Assembly: GCF_048553275.1 (NCBI RefSeq)
Contig: NZ_JBLZMW010000011.1
Span: 1-64,000, forward strand
Length of the DNA stretch: 64,000 nt
From: Pacificoceanicola sp048553275
GTDB lineage: Bacteria; Pseudomonadota; Alphaproteobacteria; Rhodobacterales; Rhodobacteraceae
Direction: 5' to 3'
The notes under the pieces were generated by a model, which had not been told where the DNA came from, did not search any database, and saw only the letters and a program-made list of their open reading frames with translations. Both the position numbers and the translations under genes were made by a program. Shown here piece after piece: positions 51,896 through 60,897 of this stretch (position 1 is its first letter; every line of letters starts with the position of its first letter).

Positions 51896-52873
51896 ATGGA
51901 TATGGAAGATATGGCACAGCGTATTCTGGCGGGAGAGCGGCGCGCGTTGGCGCGCGCGATCACGTTGGTCGAATCGGGGCGCGAGGATCACCGCAGGCTG
52001 GCGGCCGATCTGCTGGAGCGGTTGCGGGGGCATGGCCGCGAGGCGCTGCGAATCGGGATGTCGGGCACGCCCGGGGTGGGCAAGTCGACGTTCATCGAAT
52101 CGTTTGGCTGCATGCTCACGGAGCAAGGGCTGAAAGTGGCGGTGCTGGCGGTGGACCCGAGTTCGGCGCGTTCCGGCGGGTCGATTCTTGGCGACAAGAC
52201 GCGGATGGAGCGGCTGGCGCGCGATCCCAATGCCTACATCCGCCCGTCGCCCTCGCAATCGCAGCTTGGCGGGGTCGCGCGGCGGACGCGCGAGGCGATC
52301 GACCTGTGCGAGGCGGCGGGATTCGACGTGATTCTGATCGAGACCGTGGGTGTCGGTCAGTCCGAAACCATGGTGGCGGAGATGGCCGATCTTTTCCTGC
52401 TTCTGCTGGCCCCCGCGGGCGGCGACGAGCTGCAGGGGGTGAAGCGCGGAATCATGGAGATGGCCGATATCCTGTTGATCAACAAGGCGGATGGCGCGCT
52501 GAAGACCACGGCGGTACGGACCTGCGCCGATTATGCCGGGGCGCTGCGGCTGCTGCGCAAGCGGCCGCAGGATCCGCAGGGTTTCCCGAAGGCGCTGACA
52601 GTGTCGGCGGTAGAGGAGAGCGGGATGGATACGGCCTGGACCGAGATGCAGGCGCTTGCCGAGTGGCGGCGCGCGCATGGGCATTTCGTGGCGCGCCGCG
52701 CGGCACAGGCGCGGTATTGGTTCGAAGCGGAGGTCCGCGAGGCGCTGCTGTCCCGTCTCAAACGCGAGCCGGTCAAGGGGGCGATGCGGGCGCTGGCGGG
52801 GCAGGTGGAGGATGGCGATCTGAGCGCGACGGCCGCCGCCGACCAGTTGATGCGCGAATACCTGATGATGTGA
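51896..52873 (+). CDS. meaB: Methylmalonyl-CoA mutase-associated GTPase MeaB
   Basis: This 325-residue G3E-family GTPase loads and protects adenosylcobalamin in methylmalonyl-CoA mutase. The P-loop is MSGTPGVGKSTFIESFG, followed by VAVLAVDPSSARSGGSILGD and VGVGQSETMVAEMADLF. The GTP specificity element is LLINKADG. The start ATG 51896 has GGGGAAGAG before it. The mutase itself is not in the window. Confidence 0.93.
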   Translation: MDMEDMAQRILAGERRALARAITLVESGREDHRRLAADLLERLRGHGREALRIGMSGTPGVGKSTFIESFGCMLTEQGLKVAVLAVDPSSARSGGSILGDKTRMERLARDPNAYIRPSPSQSQLGGVARRTREAIDLCEAAGFDVILIETVGVGQSETMVAEMADLFLLLLAPAGGDELQGVKRGIMEMADILLINKADGALKTTAVRTCADYAGALRLLRKRPQDPQGFPKALTVSAVEESGMDTAWTEMQALAEWRRAHGHFVARRAAQARYWFEAEVREALLSRLKREPVKGAMRALAGQVEDGDLSATAAADQLMREYLMM

Positions 52874-53031
52874 GCGACGTTTGGGTGTAAACGGCGGGAT
52901 AGGCTCTTGACGTGCGGGGCGCATCTGCTTAGAGACCAGCGAACGAGATTCCGGGCGCCGTGGTGGTGCCCTTTGATATTGGCGCAACCGGCGATCAGGC
53001 GGGCCGCGCCCTGAAGAATGAGGATAGACCC

Positions 53032-53319
53032 ATGTCGCGTGTTTGCGAACTGACCGGTAAAGGCCCGATGGTTGGAAACAATGTCAGCCACGCCAACAAC
53101 AGGACCCGGCGCCGTTTTCTGCCGAACCTGAACGACGTGACGCTGCAGTCCGAGACGCTCGGTCGCGGCGTCAAGCTGCGCATCTCCGCGCATGCACTGC
53201 GTTCGGTGGACCACCGTGGTGGCCTGGACAAGTTCCTGGCGAAAGCGAAAGACACTGAGCTTTCGGACCGCGCCCTGAAGGTCAAGAAAGAGATCGCAAA
53301 GGCACAGGCGCCCGCCTGA
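53032..53319 (+). CDS. rpmB: 50S ribosomal protein L28
   Basis: The product has 95 residues (MSRVCELTGKGPMVGNNVSH). The L28 core includes NNRTRRRFLPNLNDVTLQSE and RISAHALRSVDHRGGLDKFL. It has only one cysteine, so it is the zinc-free form. A terminator follows at 53348. Confidence 0.97.
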   Translation: MSRVCELTGKGPMVGNNVSHANNRTRRRFLPNLNDVTLQSETLGRGVKLRISAHALRSVDHRGGLDKFLAKAKDTELSDRALKVKKEIAKAQAPA

Positions 53320-53347
53320 TCGCTTTTCGTCTCTGACGACGAATTTG

Positions 53348-53380
53348 CAGCCTCTGACCGCACGGGTCAGGGGCTGTTTT
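53348..53380 (+). terminator. Rho-independent terminator of rpmB
   Basis: CAGCCTCTGACC-GCAC-GGGTCAGGGGCTG is followed by TTTT, 28 bp after the rpmB stop. Confidence 0.85.
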
Positions 53381-53491
53381 CGTTTGTGGGGCGGGTTTGG
53401 CGGGGGAAGCATTCTAAAAATCGAATGCGAGACAAACAGCCGCGCGGATTTGGCTTTTGTTCATGGGCCGTCGGGCATAGATGATGATGTC

Positions 53492-53845
53492 ATGACACGC
53501 GTGCTTTGCAGATGGTTCGGTTTCGCCCTTGTGGCGCTGCTCGCCTTTACTTCGGTACAGGTGGCGGCGGCCCGTGGTACCGCGCCGGCGGTTGGCACCA
53601 TGGTGCTCTGCATCGGACAGACCGTGGTCACGGTCTCTGTCGACGCGGACGGCCAGCCAACCCGCACCGGCGTGCATCTGTGCCCGGACGTGGCGCTGTC
53701 GCTGTTCGTCGAGGAAGGGGCCGCAGGCGCAGCCGATGCACCGGAGGCGGTCTGGCTCGGGCTTGGGCGCGATCTGGGCGGTGTTCGGGGTGCAGGGCGG
53801 GCCGCACCGACCGCACAGGCGCGAGGGCCGCCGTCCTTCCTCTGA
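53492..53845 (+). CDS. Small exported protein (DUF2946-like), upstream of copper chaperone
   Basis: The product has 117 residues. A signal peptide of about 26 residues ends near QVAAARG. The mature part has two cysteines (MVLCIGQTVVTV and GVHLCPDVAL). The form resembles DUF2946-type small exported proteins often found near copper genes, but identity is not certain. It lies 78 bp before the PCuAC gene on the same strand. Confidence 0.55.
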   Translation: MTRVLCRWFGFALVALLAFTSVQVAAARGTAPAVGTMVLCIGQTVVTVSVDADGQPTRTGVHLCPDVALSLFVEEGAAGAADAPEAVWLGLGRDLGGVRGAGRAAPTAQARGPPSFL

Positions 53846-53923
53846 TCGCGAAGTCCATCAGAGGAAACATGACCTGCGTTGCCGGGCCCGAGGGCCGCAA
53901 GCAGGCGGATGGAAGGACAAGAC

Positions 53924-54430
53924 ATGACATTCAAAGCATTTCTCGCGGGCGCGGCCCTGCTGAGCCTGAGCACCGCTGCCTATGCCGATATCATCGTGAC
54001 CGACGCCTATGCGCGCACGTCAATGCCGGGCGCCAAGACGGGTGCAGCCTTCATGGTGATCGAGAATACCGGTGAGATGCCGGATCAACTCATCGATGTG
54101 CGTTCCGACATCGCCGTGAAGGTGGAGCTGCATACGCATCAGGACCAGGGCGGCGGCGTGATGAAGATGGTGCACGTCGAAGAAGGGTTTGCGATTCCCG
54201 CAGGCGGCAGCCATGCGCTGGCGCGGGGCGGGGATCACGTGATGTTCATGGGGCTCTCCGCACCGATGGTGCAGGGCGAAACCGTGCCGGTGACCTTGGT
54301 TTTCGAGAAGGCGGGCGAGGTGCAGGTCGAGATCCCGGTGGATCTGGAGCGGCAGGACGTGCCTGGCATGCAGCAGGGTATGACGCACGGCATGGAGCAT
54401 GACATGCAGGGCATGAAGCCGAAGAACTGA
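53924..54430 (+). CDS. Periplasmic copper chaperone PCuAC
   Basis: The product has 168 residues with a signal peptide (MTFKAFLAGAALLSLSTAAY, cleaved after ADA-like YADI). Copper ligands fit the H-M-x10-M-x21-H-x-M pattern: LHTHQDQGGGVMKMVHVE, then GGDHVMFMGLS. The C-terminus is Met/His-rich (MQQGMTHGMEHDMQGMK). PCuAC delivers Cu(I) to the CuA or CuB site of cytochrome oxidase. GGAAGGA precedes the ATG. Confidence 0.9.
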   Translation: MTFKAFLAGAALLSLSTAAYADIIVTDAYARTSMPGAKTGAAFMVIENTGEMPDQLIDVRSDIAVKVELHTHQDQGGGVMKMVHVEEGFAIPAGGSHALARGGDHVMFMGLSAPMVQGETVPVTLVFEKAGEVQVEIPVDLERQDVPGMQQGMTHGMEHDMQGMKPKN

Positions 54431-54472
54431 TCCGGAAAGGGGTGCGGGGCATAGCCCCGCCCTACGAAAGCC

Positions 54473-54499
54473 CTGCGCCCGGCCCGAGGTCGGGCGCAG
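54473..54499. terminator. Hairpin between convergent PCuAC and sirtuin genes
   Basis: CTGCGCCCG...CGGGCGCAG (9-bp stem) lies between the two stop codons. The T run is weak (TGTCGTTT), so strength is uncertain. Confidence 0.5.
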
Positions 54500-54506
54500 T
54501 GTCGTT

Positions 54507-55193
54507 TCAGGGCAGCAGCGACTCGACCCAGGCGGGTACGATTCGGGACGCGGGGCCTATGTGGTGGCTGTCGAAGGCGCGGGACATGTCCGTGGCGTTC
54601 AGATTGAGTTCGACGGTTTCGGCTCCGGCGGCGCTGGCCTCCTGTACGAAACCGGCGGCGGGGTAGACCTGCCCCGAGGTGCCGATCGCGGCGAAGAGTG
54701 CACAATCGGCGAGGTGATCGACGATCTGCTCCATGTGATAGGGCATTTCGCCGAACCAGACCACGTCCGGGCGCGCGGCTTTGGCCTCGCAGCCGGGGCA
54801 GCGGGTTCGGGGTGTCATCTCCGCCGCCGCGTCCCAGCGCAGACCACAAGCCGCGCAGAGCGCCCGGTCCAGCGCGCCATGCATGTGGATGACCTCGGAC
54901 CCGGCCTTTTCGTGCAGACCATCGACGTTCTGGGTGACGAGGATGACCGTGCCGGGGTGATCGCGTTGCAGCCGGGCAAGGGCGCGATGGGCGTCATTCG
55001 GCTCCGCCCCGGCGGCCTGCTGGCGGCGGGCGTTGTAGAATCCATGAACCAGCGCCGGGTCGCGGGCAAAGCCTTCGGGCGTTGCGACGTCCTCGATTCG
55101 GTGCTGTGCCCAAAGACCGCCTTCGTCGCGGAAGGTGCCAAGTCCGCTTTCGGCGGAGAGGCCCGCGCCGGTGAGAATCACGATCTTGTCCAT
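54507..55193 (-). CDS. cobB: NAD-dependent protein deacylase (sirtuin, CobB-like)
   Basis: The product has 228 residues from ATG 55193 (MDKIVILTGAGLSAESGLGT). Sirtuin motifs are TGAGLSAESGLGTFRD, VTQNVDGLHEKAGS and the catalytic His in VIHMHGALDRALC. A zinc site is formed by CAACG and CPGC. It removes acyl groups from lysines using NAD+. The frame is open upstream to 55361, but that part overlaps the divergent phosphatase gene. Confidence 0.93.
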   Translation of the reverse strand: MDKIVILTGAGLSAESGLGTFRDEGGLWAQHRIEDVATPEGFARDPALVHGFYNARRQQAAGAEPNDAHRALARLQRDHPGTVILVTQNVDGLHEKAGSEVIHMHGALDRALCAACGLRWDAAAEMTPRTRCPGCEAKAARPDVVWFGEMPYHMEQIVDHLADCALFAAIGTSGQVYPAAGFVQEASAAGAETVELNLNATDMSRAFDSHHIGPASRIVPAWVESLLP

Positions 55194-55239
55194 GTGCTGT
55201 CCTCTTGCCCTGCCGGGGCGCCGGGGGTAGGCCGGGGCC

Positions 55240-55689
55240 ATGAGCAACCGTATCCTATTCGTCTGTCTGGGCAATATCTGCCGGTCTCCCAGCGCCGAGG
55301 CCGTTGTGCGGCAGATGGCGGCGGCGCGCGGTCTCGATCTGAGCCTCGACAGCGCGGGCACGGGGCCGTGGCATGTGGGCGAGCCGCCTTATGCGCCGAT
55401 GCAGCGGGCGGCGCGTGCGCGGGGCTATGATCTGTCCGCGCAGCGCGCCCGGATGGTCTCGGCGGAGGATTTCGGGCGGTTCGATCTGATCGTGGCGATG
55501 GATCCGGACAACCTGCGCGATCTGGAGCAGATGCGGCCCGCAGCGGGTGGGGCCGCCTTGGCGCTGTTTGCCGGCTATGCGCCGAACATCGGGACCGACA
55601 CCGTGCCGGACCCCTATTACACCCGCGATTTCGGTGGCACGCTCGATATCGTCGAGGCCTGCGCCGCCGGGCTGCTGGATCAGCTGTAG
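55240..55689 (+). CDS. Low-molecular-weight protein-tyrosine phosphatase
   Basis: The product has 149 residues. The active-site loop near the N-terminus is FVCLGNICRSPSAE (C-x5-R-S), and the general acid lies in DTVPDPYYTRDFGGTLD (DPYY). It is divergent from cobB with 46 bp between. The end overlaps the convergent small membrane gene by ten bases. Confidence 0.93.
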   Translation: MSNRILFVCLGNICRSPSAEAVVRQMAAARGLDLSLDSAGTGPWHVGEPPYAPMQRAARARGYDLSAQRARMVSAEDFGRFDLIVAMDPDNLRDLEQMRPAAGGAALALFAGYAPNIGTDTVPDPYYTRDFGGTLDIVEACAAGLLDQL

Positions 55690-55859
55690 AGCGCTTTGGC
55701 GATGAGCCAGGCCACAGGCAGGGATAGGGCGAACCCGAGCGCGGCGGCCACGAGGATCGGCATCAGGGTGCCATAGCCCATGACCAGAACCGCGATGATG
55801 AATGTCCCGGCGAGGGTGGTCGAGATCAGAGAATAGAGAAGTCCGGCGAGACGGAGCAT
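55680..55859 (-). CDS. Small two-helix membrane protein (often mislabelled CTP synthetase)
   Basis: The product has 59 residues from ATG 55859 (MLRLAGLLYSLISTTLAGTF). Two hydrophobic segments (residues 5-28 and 32-55) contain VLVMGYGTLMPILVAAALGF. The sequence is strongly conserved in Rhodobacteraceae, where databases have carried it under the wrong name 'CTP synthetase'. It is too short for that enzyme and its function is unknown. Confidence 0.7.
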   Translation of the reverse strand: MLRLAGLLYSLISTTLAGTFIIAVLVMGYGTLMPILVAAALGFALSLPVAWLIAKALYS

Positions 55860-56029
55860 GATGCCCTCCTGTGGGTCTTTCGAAAACACATATGTCTTTC
55901 GAAATGTGTCTGCCTTGATCTGCATCATTCGCCGGGGCGGCGTGCGCGGGATTGGCTCGAAACGCTTGAATGGCGCGGGGCGGGTCCGCTAGATAGCACC
56001 CAGTTATTTCGGAAAATGGATAGAGACGG

Positions 56030-56929
56030 ATGAGGTTTTCTCTTGTTCTTGCTATTGGCGCGATGGCCCTGACGGGCTGTGCGCCGCTGGCGGTGATCGG
56101 CACGGCGCAGAAGGTCGATGCGCCGGTGGTCAGCTGTGATAGCCACACCGGCCCCGGCTGCAGTTTCGATCGCGCGCCGCTGCGCGTGTTGCCGGAACCG
56201 ATGCGGATCGGGCGGCCTTATGAGTTCTTTCCAACGGCGGAGCGGCTGACGTTTGTCGATGCCGGAGGCAGGCAGTGGATCGCACCGAACCGGACGCTGA
56301 CCGATGGCGCGTCGATTCCGCAGATATTCGTTTCCATCGTCGGCGACCCGACGAGCCCGGAATTCATCAATGCGGCGGCGATGCACGATGCCTATTGCGG
56401 GATCGGCAACGAGGCGGGCGCGATGTTCCATGAGGGCACGTGGCAGGCGGTGCACAAGATGTTCTATGACGGGCTGGTTGTGAGTGGCGTGGCACCGGGC
56501 ACGGCGAAGCTGATGTTCGCGGCTGTCTGGCTTGGCGGGCCGCGCTGGGAGACGGCCCGGACGCTGGATCATGTGCCGGCGTCGCGCAAGCGGCAGGCGA
56601 TGCGGCAGGCAAAGGCCTACATTGCGCGGGAGGAGCCGTCGCTGGGGGCCTTGATCCGGTTCCTGGACCGGTTGGATACGGCAATGATCACGGCCTATGC
56701 GCAATCGGGCGGGGCGGCGCGATCACAGCCGCCGATGGTGGAGGCGCCGATAGCGGCGCCGAATGAGCCGCCATACGAGTCCCCCTATGAAGAACCGCCG
56801 TACGAGCTTCCCTATGAGACGCCGTATGAAGAACCGCCGTACGAGGCTTATGAGATGCCCGCGACTGGCGGCAATGGCGGCATCCCAGCCGAAATTCCGG
56901 TAGAGGGCACTCCGGAGCTCGCTCTCTAA
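56030..56929 (+). CDS. DUF1353 lipoprotein with PYE-repeat C-terminus
   Basis: The product has 299 residues. The signal peptide ends in a lipobox (MRFSLVLAIGAMALTGC). The DUF1353-like middle (residues ~60-170) has WIAPNRTLTDGASIPQIF, the HDAYCGIGN histidine/aspartate site and AMFHEGTW. The C-terminal ~60 residues hold at least six PYE units (EPPYESPYEEPPYELPYETP) with acidic and proline character, then a glycine-rich end. Some DUF1353 proteins come from phages; the tail is not part of the usual domain. Confidence 0.8.
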   Translation: MRFSLVLAIGAMALTGCAPLAVIGTAQKVDAPVVSCDSHTGPGCSFDRAPLRVLPEPMRIGRPYEFFPTAERLTFVDAGGRQWIAPNRTLTDGASIPQIFVSIVGDPTSPEFINAAAMHDAYCGIGNEAGAMFHEGTWQAVHKMFYDGLVVSGVAPGTAKLMFAAVWLGGPRWETARTLDHVPASRKRQAMRQAKAYIAREEPSLGALIRFLDRLDTAMITAYAQSGGAARSQPPMVEAPIAAPNEPPYESPYEEPPYELPYETPYEEPPYEAYEMPATGGNGGIPAEIPVEGTPELAL

Positions 56930-57073
56930 CAGGCGGGATCTGTTGGGCTTCACACGGGGGCGGACCCCGAAAAATCAAGGGAACGCAAAGCCAACCACCC
57001 GCCCCGGTGCATGGGTTTGAGCGCGGTGCCGGGGCCCTCGTTACGCCGTACCGCGGGGCACGGTGCGCCGAGC

Positions 57074-59740
57074 TCAGTCCAGCGCTGCTTCGGCGGTGAA
57101 GATCGTCGTCGTCCAATCCTTGGTGAACAGCACGCCCTCGTTGTCCGGATGCGCGCTTGTCAGCGGCAGGTTGGTGTTGAGATGGCTGGTCAGGTAGATG
57201 CTGCGCTCGGTGGCAGGAAGGAAGCCTTCGCCCGCGACATAGCCATCCTTGAAACGGCCCGCGAGGAAGCCGGGCGGGATGGTCTGATACTGCATCGATA
57301 CGCGGATGGAGGCCGGAGCGGCGCCTTGCGGCAGGGTGATCTGATAGGCAATCTCATCCGCGCCAGCGAGGGCGGGGTCGCTGTAATACGGATCGTCGGC
57401 AATCTGGCTGCCGGTGACGAGCGACTCAATCTGCGGGCCGGTCGCATAGGCGGCGGTGCAGCGTTCGATGCCGAAGATCGACTGGCTCTGGCCCGGCTCT
57501 CCGGTGCAGCCGAGCGCTTCTGCGCTGGCAAATCCGCGCGGCAGGATGCGGTTGTCCTTGGCATCGTGGAACAGCGCCAGGGTGCGGGACGTCAGATGGC
57601 CGGTGTCGTCGATGGCCTGCACCTCGTAGATCTGGGCCTGGGTCTCGTCGGTGATCATCGTGTGATGCGGCTGCAGGTTGGCCGGCAGTCCCATGGCGGG
57701 CGTCTCCGAGGGCAGCAGGTTCCACGTGCCATCGCCGTTCGGCACACAGGGGCCGGAACAAATGGCGCCATAGGGGTTCACCGCGCCGGAGACCCAAAGC
57801 GTAGCGCCGCCTGCGTCGAGCACCTCGACCTTGAGAATACCACGGCGGAACCCGGCACCAGAGGGGAACTTGTGCCCGGCGTTGTTGGTGACGAGCACGG
57901 TGGCGTTGACGGTGCCGCTCTCCATACTGACATCCGACAGCGTCAGCTCGACGGCGGCCTGCGGCATGACGGTGGTCGATCCGTCAGGCAGGCCGGTGCC
58001 GTTGGCCTGGCTGGTGGCCTGATCGACAATCGCCATCTGTCCGTTCAGCAGGTAGTTTTGAATGACCGCCATCTCCTCGCCCATCGAGGTGGTCGCGTAA
58101 TCCGGTACGTTGTCGTTATACGCCGAGACGCCAAGCACGTCCGGGAATTGCACGAACATCTCGAAAACCGGCAGATTGATGCCCATCAGGCGATGGCGGC
58201 GGTAGGTCTTGGCGGTCAGCCCTTGGGTTGATTGCGCAAGGATGGCGGTGTGGTCATCGCCGTTCGCCGGGTTGGTGACCAGCGGCATGTGACAGCCCTG
58301 ACAGGTATTACCATTGTCTTCTTCACTGGCGAAATCGCTGTTGATCCATTCCAGATAGGTCGCCTGCTCATAGCCGAGCGTGACGCAGGGATCGGTGAGC
58401 GGATTGCCGTAGTCGCCGCGCGTGGCGGGGGCGAAGGTCGTGGTCTCCATCGAGCAGGCGGCGGGGCGATCATAGTAGGGATACTGCGCCTTCAGCTCCG
58501 GTGTGCTGTCGGGGAGCGGCGCGCCGGGTTTGTAGCTGGTCGGGATTTCCGGCACGATCAGCACATGGCAGGTGCCGCAGAGCACGGCCTGACGCAGGTA
58601 GCTGGTGCCGGTGGTGGTGTCGATCGCCTGAGCAATCACGAGATTGTCGTCATCGAGCATGGGCGCCGCATCCAGCATCTCCAGCGGGTCCGGCGTCATG
58701 ATGGTTTCCATGTCGTAATCGAAGGTTGCGGTGAATTCGTGCTGCAGCGGCAGCTTCTGCTCCGACGGCTGACGCATGGCGACATCGTATTTGTTGGGGC
58801 CATAGAAGACGTCGTAGCTTTGCGGATCGTCGGTGGGTGTCCAGCGGCCACCTTCGTTGGGTTTGCCGATGCGGTGGCAGGTCTCGCAGGAGACGCCGTC
58901 ACGCGCGAGGGAGCCATATTTTGCATAAAGCTCCGGGTGGTCCCCAACCGGCTTGCCCGCGATAGGGGCGCAGGTGGGATCGAAAGGGAAGGGCTTGCCA
59001 CGCTCATGATCCGACAGGATGCCGGGCAACGTGGCATAGAACAGATCGGTGCAGAAGGGCGTTTCGGTCCCGAAATCGAACTCCACCTGCCGCTCGCCCA
59101 TCTCGCCGTGGCAGGAGAAACAGACGTCCTGCACCACATGCGGATCGGCGTAGGGGTGTTTGTTGGTTTCGGTCTCGATCTGCGCCTGCCAGATGGGGTC
59201 CCGGGTGGCGAGGCGCATGATATTGGCGGACCAGTCACCGTATTGCGACCAGTTGACCAGCCATTGGTCGTGGTCCTGTCTGGACGTGGAATACATCATC
59301 TCCGGCAGGCCGCCGCCTTCGACGAAGAGCGCGCTGTCATGGCAGGCCTGGCAGAACTCGCCGGTGGAAAAGTCGTCGCGGCAGACGATGGGATAGCCCT
59401 GCGGCGGATAGCCGGGGTCGCCGGGATTGCAGTTCGGCGGATTGCCTTCGGTGCTGCGCACGACCAGTTCGAGGGAGGTGTCTCCGGCGCTTTGCGGCGG
59501 GAACCAGACCACCTGATCGCGTGTCAGCAGCGGGATGTCCTGTGCCTCCTTGAGATAGGTCTTGTTGAAGAAGTCGACAAAGCCCTGCGCCTCCGCGCCG
59601 CCCTCTGGCAGCGGTTGGCTCGGGGTGTCGCCGGTCTGAAACACCGGCGGCGGCACCGTCAGCCCGTCATTGGCCAGAACAGGCGATGCGACCAGAGCCG
59701 TCAGCGCCGCGAAGAGAGAGGCAATGCGTGTCCGTGTCAT
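57074..59740 (-). CDS. Pentahaem c-type cytochrome, exported
   Basis: The product has 888 residues from ATG 59740. A Sec signal peptide (MTRTRIASLFAALTALVASP, cleaved near LAN) leads to the periplasm. There are five CxxCH haem sites: CQACH (~130), CFSCH (~207), CETCH (~285), CGTCH (~388) and CQGCH (~480). The C-terminal third has no haem motif and looks beta-rich (AVELTLSDVSMESGTVNATV, NNAGHKFPSGAGFRRG). It is the last gene of the LodA-like operon, joined to the flavoprotein gene by ATGA. It probably accepts electrons from the quinoprotein. Confidence 0.88.
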   Translation of the reverse strand: MTRTRIASLFAALTALVASPVLANDGLTVPPPVFQTGDTPSQPLPEGGAEAQGFVDFFNKTYLKEAQDIPLLTRDQVVWFPPQSAGDTSLELVVRSTEGNPPNCNPGDPGYPPQGYPIVCRDDFSTGEFCQACHDSALFVEGGGLPEMMYSTSRQDHDQWLVNWSQYGDWSANIMRLATRDPIWQAQIETETNKHPYADPHVVQDVCFSCHGEMGERQVEFDFGTETPFCTDLFYATLPGILSDHERGKPFPFDPTCAPIAGKPVGDHPELYAKYGSLARDGVSCETCHRIGKPNEGGRWTPTDDPQSYDVFYGPNKYDVAMRQPSEQKLPLQHEFTATFDYDMETIMTPDPLEMLDAAPMLDDDNLVIAQAIDTTTGTSYLRQAVLCGTCHVLIVPEIPTSYKPGAPLPDSTPELKAQYPYYDRPAACSMETTTFAPATRGDYGNPLTDPCVTLGYEQATYLEWINSDFASEEDNGNTCQGCHMPLVTNPANGDDHTAILAQSTQGLTAKTYRRHRLMGINLPVFEMFVQFPDVLGVSAYNDNVPDYATTSMGEEMAVIQNYLLNGQMAIVDQATSQANGTGLPDGSTTVMPQAAVELTLSDVSMESGTVNATVLVTNNAGHKFPSGAGFRRGILKVEVLDAGGATLWVSGAVNPYGAICSGPCVPNGDGTWNLLPSETPAMGLPANLQPHHTMITDETQAQIYEVQAIDDTGHLTSRTLALFHDAKDNRILPRGFASAEALGCTGEPGQSQSIFGIERCTAAYATGPQIESLVTGSQIADDPYYSDPALAGADEIAYQITLPQGAAPASIRVSMQYQTIPPGFLAGRFKDGYVAGEGFLPATERSIYLTSHLNTNLPLTSAHPDNEGVLFTKDWTTTIFTAEAALD

Positions 59741-60897
59741 AAGCAGGCTGTCCTTGATTGAGGCGGGATTGGCGGCGTGGCCTGACCCTGACGGCGCAGC
59801 CAGAAGGGCGCCGCTGGCCAGCGCCACTCTTGCGCGTAAATCCTGGTGTAGCTGTCGGCGTAGCTGTGCCAGGCCTGCGCCTGCCGGGCGGCGTATTTGC
59901 TCTGAGCCTTGTCGAGATCGACTTTGCCTGGCTTTCTGGACAGGGCCTTGGCGATCACCGTGGCGGCGTAGGTGCCGCTGGCGATGGCTTCGGTGATGCC
60001 CTGCGATGACAGGGGGTCATAGCACTGTGCCGCATCGCCGACGGTGAAAAACCCTGCTGGGGCAACGTCGGTTTGCCGGGACTGACCGGCCTGCGCGCCG
60101 CAAATCCGGCCCTCGGGGCGATATGCGTGGGCCTCAAGCAATGGCCGGATCAGCGTGCTTTGTTTCAGCAGGGAGAGGAAACCCTCGGGGTCGCGGGCAA
60201 GCCAGGCTTCCGGCTGATCGCGGTCCGTGTGCAGGACGACGATGCGGGTGTCCGGCTGCCCGGGCAGAACGGTGCTGTAACACCAGCCGAAGGGCAGGGC
60301 CTCGATCCGTGGGAGCCGGTCCTGATCGGCGGTGATCGCGTCTGTCCTGAAGCGCTGGGCATAGGCAAAGAGCGTGTCATCCGCCTGCCGCTCCATCCCG
60401 AGCAACCGGGCGAGCACGGCGCAGCGTCCGGTCGCGTCGATCAGCACCCGGCAGGTCCCGTGTCGGCGCGCGCCCTGATGCTCCCTCTCGACATACCAGC
60501 TTTGGTCCGGAAGTTGCCGGATTTCCGTGATCCGGGCGCCTTGCGACAGCTCCGCCCCTGCGGCGATTGCCCTGGCGCGCAGCGCCGCGTCGAAACCGCC
60601 GCGATCAACGCAAAGCCCGTATTGCTTTGGCGTGAAAAAGAAATCCTGTATCACCGCCGCCTCATCGCCCCACACGGACACCGTGCCCCGGGTGCGATAG
60701 GCACAGTCCTCCAGAGCCGGGCCAAGCAACGCCTCCGCCTGATCCACGGCACGCGGCGGCAGCGTCTCTCCGACGCTGAAGCGCGGCTTGTTATGGTGCT
60801 CGATCATGCGCACCCGCAGACCGGCCTTGGCCAGCGGGATGGCCGCAGCGCAGCCAGCAGGCCCTGCGCCCGCAATGAGCACATCGCAGTCAGACAT
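59737..60897 (-). CDS. LodB-like FAD-dependent oxidoreductase
   Basis: The product has 386 residues from ATG 60897 (MSDCDVLIAGAGPAGCAAAI). It has the FAD-binding GAGPAGCAAA motif, GETLPPRAV after about 45 residues as in tryptophan-halogenase-like and LodB proteins, and FTVGDAAQCYDPLSSQGITE late. LodB-like flavoproteins are needed to make the cysteine tryptophylquinone cofactor in LodA/GoxA. The gene overlaps the lodA-like stop by eight bases and the cytochrome start by four. Confidence 0.8.
   Translation of the reverse strand: MSDCDVLIAGAGPAGCAAAIPLAKAGLRVRMIEHHNKPRFSVGETLPPRAVDQAEALLGPALEDCAYRTRGTVSVWGDEAAVIQDFFFTPKQYGLCVDRGGFDAALRARAIAAGAELSQGARITEIRQLPDQSWYVEREHQGARRHGTCRVLIDATGRCAVLARLLGMERQADDTLFAYAQRFRTDAITADQDRLPRIEALPFGWCYSTVLPGQPDTRIVVLHTDRDQPEAWLARDPEGFLSLLKQSTLIRPLLEAHAYRPEGRICGAQAGQSRQTDVAPAGFFTVGDAAQCYDPLSSQGITEAIASGTYAATVIAKALSRKPGKVDLDKAQSKYAARQAQAWHSYADSYTRIYAQEWRWPAAPFWLRRQGQATPPIPPQSRTACL

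Noticed and set aside
51731..52987. Extension of the hrpB frame to 52987 (1233 residues)
   Set aside because: The added part is antisense to meaB and the repeat, and hrpB has a normal family start at 51730.
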